This document shows, in pieces, positions 23,904 to 33,956 of a stretch of 64,000 nucleotides of DNA. Positions within the stretch are counted from its first letter, which is position 1. Every line of letters starts with the position of its first letter. The DNA lies in NCBI RefSeq assembly GCF_019578655.1, contig NC_063258.1, forward strand, positions 20,092,802 to 20,156,801, written 5' to 3'. The notes under the pieces are model-generated. The model was not told where the DNA came from and did no database searches. It saw only the letters and a list, made by a program, of their open reading frames with translations. Both the position numbers and the translations under genes were made by a program. This stretch comes from Ricinus communis. Taxonomy: Eukaryota > Streptophyta > Magnoliopsida > Malpighiales > Euphorbiaceae.

Positions 23904-23933
23904 TCAGCACGGCCTGGACTTCGGCCGTGCTGA
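23904..23933. repeat. Perfect LTR hairpin, 11-bp stem, 8-base loop
   Basis: TCAGCACGGCC pairs with GGCCGTGCTGA around the loop TGGACTTC, which is nearly the same loop as in the hairpin at 23707-23738. Confidence 0.9.
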
Positions 23934-24974
23934 GTTAAATATATAAGAAAAATGAATTTTACTTAGAAAAGGGAGAGGGGAAGAAGTGACATAGAGCCCT
24001 GGCGGCTGGTTCGATTTTTGCACAGTATTAAGTGCAAGAGAGAGTTGCGGGGAGTAAGAATCCCGGAATCGCAAGGTTCCGAGTGCAAAACAGTAGTGGA
24101 AGCAATTCAAGAGGCAGTTTGGGAGATTAATCAAAGTGTAGATCCAGATTTGGAGCTGTTCATCCAATTCGAGAGAAAAGGGTGTACATATTTTATTTTC
24201 ATTATTCTTTCATTGTAATTGATTTCCTAGATTGTTTTAAACATGAACATGTTTAGCTAGACTGACTTAATCCATTGGGATTTCTTTACTATGTTGGCTT
24301 GATATTATATTATTGGATTGTTTGAGTTGGTTTTGTATTCTTCTTGTTTCCAGTATTAATAAGATTATGCATTATTCATGAGACGTTGTGAATTGTGATG
24401 TTTAGATTGCTTTATGAGATTGAGAAATCCGTTTGGCAATTGGAATTTTGAATAACAAGAACTGGTTAATAATCGCTTAGAGATAAGGATAATTAACTAG
24501 CTAGATTAAGAATTAACAAAGCTTAATAGAGGCGGATTAAAGCTTAATGCTAATTTAAGAATCAATCGTTAGGAAGAGATTCCAACTTTAGGTTATTAGG
24601 TTTAGGAATTCGGTTATCTCGAGAGAGAAACCGAATTCGGTTAAGAATTCATCCACGGGTAGCATAATTAGACTCACCGATCCTTTATCTTTTGTTCGGT
24701 TGCCAACTAGTTTAGATTCCCTTTGGGTTTGTCTTCTTGTCTTGATTATTTCATTTATCAATTACTCCTGCATCTCCCTCGGAACTTAGCTTGTAGTTAA
24801 TAGTTAGTTTAGAAATTATTCATTATCCATTTTAGGTTAATATAACAAAGAACAAAGGAGTAACTCTGGGCTTTCACTTTCCCGAGGAATACGACCTTGA
24901 TACTCGCCATTAGTGCTAGACTGCATCGATAGGTACACTGCTTAGATTGTAGCTAACACGAGTAGCACCCATCA

Positions 24975-25707
24975 CACACTCAAACAAGAAATATAAAGAG
25001 CATAAGAATAATGAATGCTCAACTGGCTCAAAATCTCATTTTGAAGTGTGGTATTAGGTGCAATTGGTTCACAACATCATTAATTGAATCATTACTTAAG
25101 AAACACATGCATATGACATTATCAACATTCTAAGTTAAAATTCGACAATTCGAAAAATAATTAAATAACATCAGTTTAACCCGGTAGGGTTAATGTGTAA
25201 AACACCATCAATTGTTTTCCAAGGACAATGAACAACAAAGAAAAGTAACTACAATTCTATAAATCAAGTCATCAATCAGCTCAAAAATAGCATACTCAAG
25301 TGCATAAAAACATAGTGTTCTAACATCCTAACAATACACAACACCTAGTGATAGCAATTTCAGATATATCTAAGAATCATATGAGAGAGTAGGATTATAA
25401 GGTTTACCCACAACCACCCCACACTTGAGAAACACACTGTCCTTAGTGTAAAATGTTGTGGATACCCCGTATGGGATGCTCAGCTAAGAGAACAAAGGCA
25501 ATACAATCCAAGTGCATGACATGTATGAAAAATAAAGTAAAGAAATGCAGAAAAATAAAAAGATCTAGGGGACTGCCCTGATCATCCATCGAGGCTGATG
25601 TTGTGGAAATTTAGTTCCTCCTCGGAATCTGAAAATAATAAAATAAAGAAATAAAATCAAAACTGAAACAAAACTAATAACATGTTTCAAAACAAAAGGT
25701 TAAAATA
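24975..25707 (-). other. Family A internal spacer with second purine motif
   Basis: Non-coding stretch downstream of the Gag-derived ORFs on the minus strand. At about 25405-25445 the minus strand reads ACTAAGGACAGTGTGTTTCT then CAAGTGTGGGGTGG, matching ACTGAGGACATTGTGTCCTT then CAAGTGTGGGGTGG of family B (34140-34175). Nothing else recognisable. Confidence 0.65.
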
Positions 25708-26956
25708 TTAGAAATTAAAGATAAAATTGGGGTGCCTCTCAAAAGAGCTTCTTTTTATGTGATAAGTCTTCTTAGCTGGACTCATGGTGAAAGGCAAATG
25801 GGCGTGATCGACGACCATCCATCCTTCTTCCAAGCAAATGGCTTCAAGTATCTGCTTAAAGGGATAATCGTCAATTTCCTCTTCCCGACAATCAAGCAAG
25901 CTGCCAGTATGATGGGCAAAACTCACTACTCATATAATTGCACGTAGTTATGATGCTCTAGGGGCTGTTCCAATTTGAAAGCTGAAGTTTCACCAATTGG
26001 AAGGATCGACGGTTGGGCAATTTCTTCAGGAACGTCGATGGTTTTGTCTAGTCCTTGGCTTGGTTCACTTGCTAGAAGAAACTCGAGCTCCTCCAAGACT
26101 TCTTCATTGGATAACTCGTGCTCATCTTCCATCATCGAAGGGACTTGTGGAAAATCCACCAAAAATTCCTCTAACTGTAACTCAGCATCATCAACTCTAT
26201 ATTCTTGTTGATAGTCTTTCAGAGGAATCATGTTCGCCTATTCCTTTTCTAGTTCCATCTCCATGTTCAAGAAATCGTCCTGCACAGAAGCATCATCGTC
26301 AAACATAGTAGATAAACCAAAAAAATTCTCACCTGAACGCAAAGTGATGGCACTCAAATGTTCCTCAGATTTAGTAGCGTTTGATGGAGTTCCCCATTGT
26401 TCTACCGCTAGTAACTTGAAGATCAAGCCTACTTGATGCTCTATGTTCTCAAACGAGGCTTGTTGACCTTCAAGTACCCTCTCTGTTTGTTGGAATCTAT
26501 CCTCAAGACTTGCAATGAACCTCATCATCAGCTCCTCTGACACTAACTCTTCATCTTGAGTTGAAGGTGCAAGATTAGGCTGCTGATGTAGTTGTTGAGA
26601 TCTTGGTGGTTCTTGGCCATCTAAGCTCCATCCAAAGGGTGAATGAGTGCTCCACTCTTGATTATAGGTGCTTCCATATGAGTCAATTGTCAACTTCCCG
26701 TATAATTCACCTGTTCATAGTTATAAGAACAATGAGCAACATCACTATACAATGGACAATCATTACTCAAATGTAAACCACAACAAAATTCACAAAAAAC
26801 TTAAGATGAAAGGATAGGAGTGGAGAGTTGATCGGTAGCCCTGCAAAACGATTCCACTCGAGCTTCTAAAGATGCATGGGTATCCCAATTTTTAGCACTC
26901 TCTTGGTTCCTAATCCCATTTTCCAACGCATCATACAAAGAGTTTGAATTTAACAT
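25708..26956 (-). pseudogene. Family A Gag-derived protein with acidic extension
   Basis: The start at 26956 matches the start used by family B at 32758. The N-terminal part (26956-26700) has ESAKNW, EARVESFCRATDQL and the zinc knuckle CEFCCGLHLSNDC (CX2CX3HX4C). 26693-26238 continues with STYNQEWSTHSPFGWS, EELMMRFIASLEDRFQQTE and NIEHQVGLIFKLL, ending at a HLSAITLRSGENF motif that corresponds to the Athila Gag-protease link. One in-frame stop at 26232-26237 separates an acidic extension (26231-25926) with DDAELQLEEFLVDFPQVPS and EEVLEELEFLLASEP. A further shifted frame runs to 25708. The protein is broken here but the extension is nearly the same in family B. Confidence 0.8.
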
Positions 26957-27080
26957 TGAACCTCCTTATCATTCACTACCTGAATCATAAACTTAACTAA
27001 ATAAATATATACAAACAAAATAGAAATAAAAAAAAAGGCTAAATCAACAAATAGCAAATTTCACTCTAGTTTTCAAACAT

Positions 27081-27098
27081 TCCCCGGCAACGGCGCCA
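27081..27098 (-). other. Primer-binding site of family A, tRNA-Asp type
   Basis: The minus strand reads TGGCGCCGTTGCCGGGGA, complementary to the 3' end of plant tRNA-Asp and typical of the Athila lineage. It lies six bases inside the 5' LTR (27105). Confidence 0.93.
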
Positions 27099-27104
27099 AA
27101 AACT

Positions 27105-28624
27105 TGATGTGTGCTATTTGTGTTAGCTACAATCTAAGGCAGTGTACCTATCGATGCAGTCTAGCACTAATGGCGAGTATTAAGGTCGTATTCCTCGGGA
27201 AAGTGAAAGCCTAGATTTACTCCTTTGTTCTTTATTATATTAACCTAAAATAAATGATGAATAATTTCTAAACTAACTAATAACTACAAGCTAAGTTCTA
27301 AGGGATATGCAGGAATGAATGGATAAATGAAATAACCAAGACAAGAAAGCAAACCCAAAGGGAACCTAAACTAGTTGGTAATCAAACAAAAGATAAAGGA
27401 TTGATGAATCCAATTATGCTACCCGTGGACAAATTCTTAACTGAATTCGATTTCTCTCTCGAGATAAATGAATTCTTAAACCTAATAACCTAAAGTTAGA
27501 ATCTCTTCCTAACGATTGATTCTTAAATTAGCATTAAGCTTTAATCTGCCTCTATTAAGCTTTGTTAATTCTTAATCCGGCTAGTTAATTATCCTTATCT
27601 CTAAGTGATTATTAACCAGTTCTTGCTATTCAAAATTCCAATTGCCAAATGGACTTCTCAATCATACAAAGCAATCTAAACACCATAATTCATAACATCT
27701 TATGAATAATGCTATCTTATTAATACTGAAAGCAAGAAGAATACAAAACCAACTCAAACAATCCAACAATATAATATTAAGCCAACATAGTAAAAAAATC
27801 CCAATGGATTTAATCAGTCTAGCTAAACATGTTCATGTTTAAAACAATCTAGGAAATCAATTACAATGAAAGAATAATGAAAATAAAACATGTTCACCCT
27901 TTTCTCTCGAATTGGATGAACAGCTCCAAATCTGGATCTACACTTTGATTAATCTCCAAAATTGCCTTTTGAATTTCTCCACTACTGTTTTGCATTCGGA
28001 ACCTTGCTATTCTGGGATTTTTCCTCCCTGCAACTCTCTCTCGCACTCAATACTGTACAGAAACCGAACCAGCCGCCAGGGCTCTATGTCACTCCTTCCC
28101 CCCCTTTCTCCTCTTTACCCTAAAAAATATGTTTTCCTTATATATTTAATTCAGTACGGCCGTGGTCAAGGCCGTGCTGGTCAGCGCAGCCAGAGTCTAG
28201 GCCATGCTGAAACTGTGAATCTCACACAACTAGGGTTTCACCACAGGCGTGTTGCCCCCCGTGCTGGCCACCACGGGTCGTGCTGGAGGCCGTGGTGGCT
28301 ACGGAAACCGTGCTCAAACCATTATTTTGAAGACCAAGTTTCGATGGTTGGTCACGGCTAGAGTCCAGGCCGTGATGGTCAGCACGGCCTTGACTCAAGC
28401 CGTGCTCAATGTGTGCAACGCGGGCTCTTGTCCGATCTTGATGAATTCTTGTCCGTTTCCGCACGTATTGATCTATAATTGCTTAAACATCGATGACAGT
28501 CCTATAAATGCTCCTAAAATGCAAAAGAAGACAAAACACGAGTGATCTGGGAATAAAAGCACAATAATTGCTAAGAACATACGCAATAATATGCAAGCAA
28601 ATATGTGTAAAACTATGCACATAG
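27105..28624 (-). mobile_element. 5' LTR of family A element
   Basis: 1520 bp, equal in length to the 3' LTR at 20871-22390 and differing at scattered sites. It is flanked on the right by the TGCTC duplication. ORFs at 27912-28361 and 28249-28545 are LTR text. Confidence 0.92.
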
Positions 28625-28985
28625 TGCTCCAATCCTAGTTTTTTGGTCTTTTTAAGCCAAATTAGATTCATTCAAGTGCAATAAAATGAATTAGATTAAT
28701 GAGCCTTGAACTTAAATCCAATTCTTCAAACCTTGATGTGTCCTTAGCCCAAATATCTTGGATAAGCTCATTGACTTGCAATTTAAACCGAACTAGGACT
28801 CCTAGTTAAATTAGGATTCATAGTTGAATTAGGATTCCTTTTGTTGCTTAAACTCCTAATATCATTAGGACTCCATGCAGGATTAGGATTCCTAGTTGAG
28901 TCAGGACTCCTTATTTAATTAGGAACGCAAAGAATCGCGACACGCTTAAATATTCTGATTCAGGATTCGCACCATTAGGATCTCC
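28625..28985 (-). pseudogene. Ty3/gypsy LTR end and polyprotein tail (minus), split host of both insertions
   Basis: Continues the LTR of 10839-11367 and 20815-20870 and enters its pol tail. The minus strand encodes LIQDIWAKDTSRFEELDL and SRLINLIHFIALE before a stop near 28675, matching the plus copy at 9608-9832. Upstream (about 28780-28940) lies the NPTR-like repeat with AGGACTCCTAGT and AGGATTCCTAGTTG units. It is then replaced by the 1.01-kb repeat, so integrase is missing. Confidence 0.8.
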
Positions 28986-31128
28986 ATCCTTCCTTATTCC
29001 TCTAGGCATGAGGACTTATGATGATGCAAGGTTGGGCATAAGGAATCATGGGAATGCAATTAACAAGCTAGATCGATGGCATTGGGCTTAGTATGATGAT
29101 CAAGCAGGAGAGACGTAAATCCAAGCGCATAAGGCAAAAATTATATTATTTTCGATTAATCCAGGCGTAATACAAGCCAGAATTCGAGCACTTTAATGCT
29201 TGAAATTCATATAATGAAGTAATTTGGATCGGAGAATTTTTAGGTAGGCCCACCATAATTTACTCTTATTTTTATTAACTAGCTCATAAGATTTGGGGCT
29301 ACGAGAGTTATTGCCTAGTCAACTCCTCTCTTGTTCTTAATTTGACTTTAGTTTATTAATCTTTATTTATTTATTTATTCATATTTAGCTTATGGTCTCT
29401 TCTTCTTACGGAATAAGGGCTTTCACACTATAAAAATCACATGCAACTGAATACTTGAGGCTAATAAGCATATTATTTCAATTTTCTACATTGCAGGAAA
29501 TTAAGTTATAGATTCTTGTAAGAAATTTATGGACTTATCAACACTCACGCTGGCGAGCATAGACTTATCCTTCACGTCCTTTCTTTCTTTTGTGTTCTTT
29601 GTCTACGCTTGTGTTTAAAACAATTCGATTTGATCCTTACACTTAGCTATATGGAAGAGAACAAAGGACATGTGATTTCTTTCCTTATCGGATATGAAAT
29701 CCTAACTATATTCTCATTTTTTTGTCTTTTTGTCTTTCTTTCTAATCTCTATCTAGTATGTTGATTTGGTTTTATATCAGGAGCATATACACAAGTGTTA
29801 AGTGAAAGCGCCTGGAAGTGGCAATCATAGGCACTGATCCAATGCTTCAATAACTGCGAAGAAAGAAAATTAGTTGATAGTGTATTAATATTATTCTTTG
29901 AATGATGGCGGAGGAATATCTTAGAGGAGAAAGGAAATGTCGAGAATCGAGGCATGCCTAAATATTTTGACTCAGGATTTGCACCATTAGGATCTCCATT
30001 CTTCCCTTTTCCTCTAGGCATGAAGACTCCTAATGACGCAAGGTTAGACATAAGGAATCATGAGAACGCAATTAACAAGCTTGACGAGTGGCATTGGAGC
30101 TTAGTTTGATGATCAAGCACGAGAGACATAAATCCATACGCATAAAGGAGAAATCATGTTGTTTTCGATTAATCCAGGTGTAATACAAGCGAGAATTCAA
30201 GCTCTTTGATGTTTGAAATACATATAATTAAATAATTTGGATCAGAGTGTTTTTAGGTAGACCCACACGATTTTATCCTTATTTTTGTTAAGCTAGCTTA
30301 TAAAATTTGGGACTACGAGAATTGTTGCCCAGTCAACTCCTCTCTAGTTCTTGATTTGACTTTACTTTATTAATCTTTATTTATTTATTTATTCATATTT
30401 AGCTTCTAGTCTTTTTTTCTTATGGAATGAGGGCTTTTGCACTATAAAATCGCACGCAACTGAATACTTAAGGCTAATGAACATATTATTTTAGTTTTCT
30501 ACCTTGCAGGAAATAAAGTTATGTGTTCTTTCAAGAAATTTGTCATTTTATCAACACTTGCGCGAGTGAGCATAGACTTATTCTTCACATCCTTCCTTTC
30601 TCTTTTGTTCTTTGTCTACGCTTGTGTTTAAATCAATTCTATTTGATCCTTACACTTATCCGTATGGAAGAGAATGAAGAACATGTGATTTATTTTTCTT
30701 ATCCGATCTGAAATCCTACCTTTATTCTCATTTTATTTTTTCTTTTGTCTCTCTTTCTAATTTCTATGTAGTATGTTGGTTTAGTTTTATTTGGGGAGTA
30801 TAAACATGAGTGTTGTGTGAATGCCCGTGGAAGCAGCAATCCTAGGCACCCATCTAATGCTTCAATGAATGCGAAAAATGAAAATTGGTTGATCATGTAT
30901 TGATATCGTTCTTTGAATGATCATGGAGGAATCTGTTAGATGAAAGAAGGAATGCTGATAATGGAGGCTTGCCCAAATATTTTGACTCAGGATTTGCACC
31001 ATTAGGATCTCTATCCTCCCTTGTCCCTCTAGGCATGAGGACTCCTGATGATGCAAGGTTGGGCGTAAGGATTAATGGGAACGCAATTCCCAAGCTTGAC
31101 CGATGGCATTAAAGCTTAGATTAATGAT
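28986..31128 (+). repeat. Two adjacent 1.01-kb repeat units
   Basis: The landmark GGTAGGCCC or GGTAGACCC occurs at 29243 and 30256 (1013 bp apart). The next, at 37161, falls 1015 bp further on once family B and its duplicated target (5890 bp) are removed. This is the clearest evidence of a tandem arrangement. Short ORFs on either strand are not preserved between units. Confidence 0.9.
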
Positions 31129-32600
31129 TGATATGCGTAAAATACACACATCTAAATGGGGTTTTTAAGATTGATTTTATGGACATTTGGATATGAATTG
31201 GTCCCAACACTCACCCTATGCGTCTGTTTGTGTGCATTAGGTTCAAAAGAAGTCAAAGAATGATAAAGGGAAGAATTGGAGCATAATTGGATGTCAAAGC
31301 TACCGAAATAAGCTTAGTACGAGGATGAGGAAGCTGAACATAGACGTGTTGGTTTTAACACTGGCCGTGTTCCCAACACGGGCCCAACAGGGCCGTTTTG
31401 GATGCATTAGACTTCAAAGAAGAAGAGGCGTTAGGGAGCATGACCACAGAGAGTAACACGGCCAGGAACACCAAGCCATGTTCCCAACACGGCCACGAAC
31501 ACGGTCGTGTTGGTTGGCGACAGGGGGAATTAATTAAAAGAAAGAAGAGAGGAAAGAAGAGAGAGTGGGGGAGAACGTCCCAAACCCTAATATTTCTCTC
31601 TCTAAGGATTTTCTGAGCTGGAACCAAGGGAAAAGGAGACTTGGATCAAGGTTTCAATCGGATTCCCTTCAAAAATTGAAGATTGGGCGAGGTTCGTTGA
31701 TTGGTTTTCAAATCGAGCAAGAGGAACAAGAATCGATTCAATTCGAGCAAGAGGAATTGGAGCTGTTTACTCTCATTCAAGGGTGTAATCGGGTTTTCTC
31801 TACCTTTACTCATTGTTGTAATTGAATTCTTATGGATTTTGATAATGAACATGATTAGCTAGATTGATTAAATCCATTGAGATTTCTTTACTATGTTGGC
31901 TTAGTATTACATTGTTGGATTGTTTGGGTTAGTTTTGTATTCTTCTTGTCTTCAGTATTAATAAGATAATGCATTATTCATGAGACGTTGTGAATTGTGT
32001 GTTTAGATTGCTTTGTGTGATTAAGAAGTCCATTTGGTAATTGGAATTTTGAATAGCAAGAACTGGTTAATAATCGCTTAGAGATAAGGATAATTAACTA
32101 GCCGGATTAAGAATTAACAAAGCTTAATAGAGGCAGATTAAAGCTTAATGCTACTTTAAGAATCAATCTTTAGGAAGAGATTCCAACTTTAGGTTATTAG
32201 ATTTAGGAATTCGGTTATCTCGAGAGAGAAACCGAATTCGGTTAAGAATTCGTCCATGGGTAGCATAATTAGACTCACCAATCCTTTATCTTTTGTTTGA
32301 TTGCCAACTAGTTTAGGTTCCCTTTGGGTTTGCTTTCTTGTCTTGGTTATTTTAGTTATCAATTACTCCTGCATCTCCCTTAGAACTTAACTTGTAGCTA
32401 TTAGTTAGTTTAGAAATTATTCATCATTTATTTTAGGTTAATATAACAAAGAACAAAGGAGTAACTCTGGGTATTCACTTTCCCGAGGAGTACGACCTTG
32501 ATACTCGCCATTAGTGCTAGATTGCATCGATAGGTACACTGCCTTAGATTTCGATAGGTACACTGCCTTAGATTGTAGCTAACACAAGTAGCACACATTA
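31129..32600 (+). mobile_element. 5' LTR of family B element
   Basis: 1472 bp. It contains GGCCGTG and CACGG motifs near 31360-31520 and a 24-bp tandem duplication at 32527-32550 / 32551-32574. It ends CACACATTA where the 3' LTR ends CACACATCA. Confidence 0.9.
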
Positions 32601-32606
32601 AGTTTT

Positions 32607-32624
32607 TGGCGCCGTTGCCGGGGA
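32607..32624 (+). other. Primer-binding site of family B, tRNA-Asp type
   Basis: TGGCGCCGTTGCCGGGGA, identical to the family A site at 27081-27098 and complementary to the plant tRNA-Asp 3' end. Confidence 0.93.
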
Positions 32625-32757
32625 ATGTTTGAAAACTAGAGTGAAATTTGCTACTTGTTAATTTAGCCATTTTTTTATTTATATTTATTTATGTTTTGTT
32701 TGTACATATTTATTTAGTTAAGTTTATGATTCAGATAGTGGATGATAAGGAGGTTCA

Positions 32758-33045
32758 ATGCTAAACTCTTTGTATGACACGTTGGAAAATGGAATCAGGA
32801 ACCAAGAGAGTGCTAAAAATTGGAATACTCGTGCATCTTTAGAAGCTCGAGTGGAATCGTTTTGCAGGGCTACCGATCAACTCTCCACTCCTATCCTTTC
32901 ATCTCAAGTTTTTTGTGAATTTTATTGTGGTTTACATTTGAGTAATGATTGTCCATTGTATAGTGATGTTGCTCGTTGTTCTTATAACTATGAACAGGTG
33001 AATTATACGGGAACTTGGCCAAATGACTCATATGGAAGCACCTAG
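32758..33045 (+). pseudogene. Family B Gag-derived N-terminal part
   Basis: Begins MLNSLYDTLENGIRN, has EARVESFCRATDQLSTP and a zinc-knuckle-like CEFYCGLHLSNDC in which the first Cys spacing is CX3C rather than CX2C, and runs to YGST. A stop and a break at 33043-33084 separate it from the downstream frame. The matching family A text is CEFCCGLHLSNDC, so the knuckle here is probably damaged. Gag proteins package the element RNA; this one lacks a recognisable full capsid region. Confidence 0.72.
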
Positions 33046-33084
33046 CAGCCTAATCTTGCACCATCAACTCAAAGTGAAGAGTTA

Positions 33085-33798
33085 GTGTTAGAGGAGCTGA
33101 TGACGAGGTTTATTGCAAATCTTGAGGATAGATTCCAACAAACAGAGAGGATACTTGAAGATCAACAAGCCTCGATTAACAACATAGAGCATCAAGTAGG
33201 CTTAATCTTCAAGTTACTAGCTGAAGAGCAATTGGGAACTCCATCAAGCGCTATTGAATCCGAGGAACATTTGACCGCCATCACTTTGTGTTCAGGTGAG
33301 AATTTTTCTGGTTTATATACTATGTTTGACGCTGATGCTTCTGTGCAGGACGATTTCTTGAACATAGAGATGGAACTAGAAAAGGAAGAGGCGAACATGA
33401 TTCCTCTGAAAGACTATCAACAAGAATATATAGTTGATGATGCTGAGTTACAGTTAGAGGAATTTTTGGTGGATTTTCCACAAGTCCCTTCGATGATGGA
33501 AGATGAGCATGAGTTATCCAATGAAGAAGTCTTGGAGGAGCTCGAGTTTCTTCTAGCAAGTGAACCAAGACAAGGACTAGAGGAAACCATTGATGTTCCT
33601 GAAGAAATTGCCCAACTATCAATCCTTCCAATTGGTGAAAATTCAGCTTTTAAATTGGAAGAGCCCCTAGAGCATCATGACTACATGCAATTATACGAGG
33701 AGCGAGTTTTGCCCATCATACTGGCAGCTTGCTTGATAGTCGGGAAGAGGAAATTGACGATTATCGCTCTAAGCAGATACTTGAAGCCATTTGCTTAG
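33085..33798 (+). CDS. Family B Gag-derived C-terminal region with acidic extension (237 codons open)
   Basis: Longest open frame in families A and B. It starts with EELMTRFIANLEDRFQQTER and NIEHQVGLIFKLLAEEQ, a heptad-rich coiled-coil-like stretch (about residues 4-50) that aligns with the Athila Gag end at 57610-57720. HLTAITLCSGENF follows (about residue 62), the counterpart of the Athila Gag-protease link. Residues about 85-190 form an acidic extension: DDAELQLEEFLVDFPQVPS, EEVLEELEFLLASEP and TIDVPEEIAQLSILPIGE. Family A carries the extension with only about nine differences over its best-matching 101 residues. No protease active site is present. It may be a fragment of a longer Gag rather than a separate gene; the function of the extension is unknown. 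Confidence 0.6.
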   Translation: MLEELMTRFIANLEDRFQQTERILEDQQASINNIEHQVGLIFKLLAEEQLGTPSSAIESEEHLTAITLCSGENFSGLYTMFDADASVQDDFLNIEMELEKEEANMIPLKDYQQEYIVDDAELQLEEFLVDFPQVPSMMEDEHELSNEEVLEELEFLLASEPRQGLEETIDVPEEIAQLSILPIGENSAFKLEEPLEHHDYMQLYEERVLPIILAACLIVGKRKLTIIALSRYLKPFA

Positions 33799-33956
33799 AA
33801 GAAAGATGGATGGTCATCGATCACGCCTGTCTGCTTTTCACCATGAGTCCAGCTAAGAAGACTCATCACATAAAAAAGAAGCGCTTTTGGGAGGCACCCC
33901 AATTTTTATCTTTAATCTCTAATATTTTAACCTTTTGTTTTGAAACATTTTATTAG
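33729..33956 (+). pseudogene. Shifted-frame continuation of the family B ORF
   Basis: Overlaps the end of the 237-codon frame in another frame. It reads DSREEEIDDYRSKQILEAIC and MSPAKKTHHIKKK. Family A has the same text at 25926-25708 (LLDCREEEIDDY, MSPAKKTYHIKR), also out of frame with its upstream ORF. The shared frame change suggests an ancestral shift or a different original frame. Function not recognised. Confidence 0.5.

Larger units (their letters stand above)
23491..24974 (+). mobile_element. Solo LTR of family A, opposite orientation, with intact TSD
   Basis: 1484 bp from TGATGAGCATAG to ACCCATCA, flanked by CACAC at 23486-23490 and 24975-24979. It is a full LTR related to 20871-22390 and 27105-28624 but on the opposite strand, with no internal region. 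It is the product of LTR-LTR recombination after insertion into the family A element. It holds two clean hairpins (23707-23738 and 23904-23933). Confidence 0.93.
20871..28624 (-). mobile_element. Family A: non-autonomous Athila-derived LTR element (minus)
   Basis: 7754 bp including a nested solo LTR (6265 bp without it). Two 1520-bp LTRs (20871-22390, 27105-28624), a tRNA-Asp primer site and a purine tract are present, with a TGCTC duplication on both sides (20866-20870, 28625-28629). The only coding content is Gag-derived (about 26956-25708, minus); no protease, RT, RNase H or integrase is visible, so mobilisation would need enzymes in trans. The right terminus reads CACATAG where CACATCA is expected. 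The 3' half of the LTR is shared with family B (31129-37013), while the U3 halves differ. Confidence 0.9.

Noticed and set aside
27081..27098. tRNA gene fragment
   Set aside because: Only the 18-base primer site is complementary to tRNA-Asp; no cloverleaf sequence surrounds it.
33085..33798. Host gene encoding an acidic protein
   Set aside because: It lies between LTRs with a TSD, has a paralogue in family A and contains Gag text aligned to Athila, so it is element-derived.
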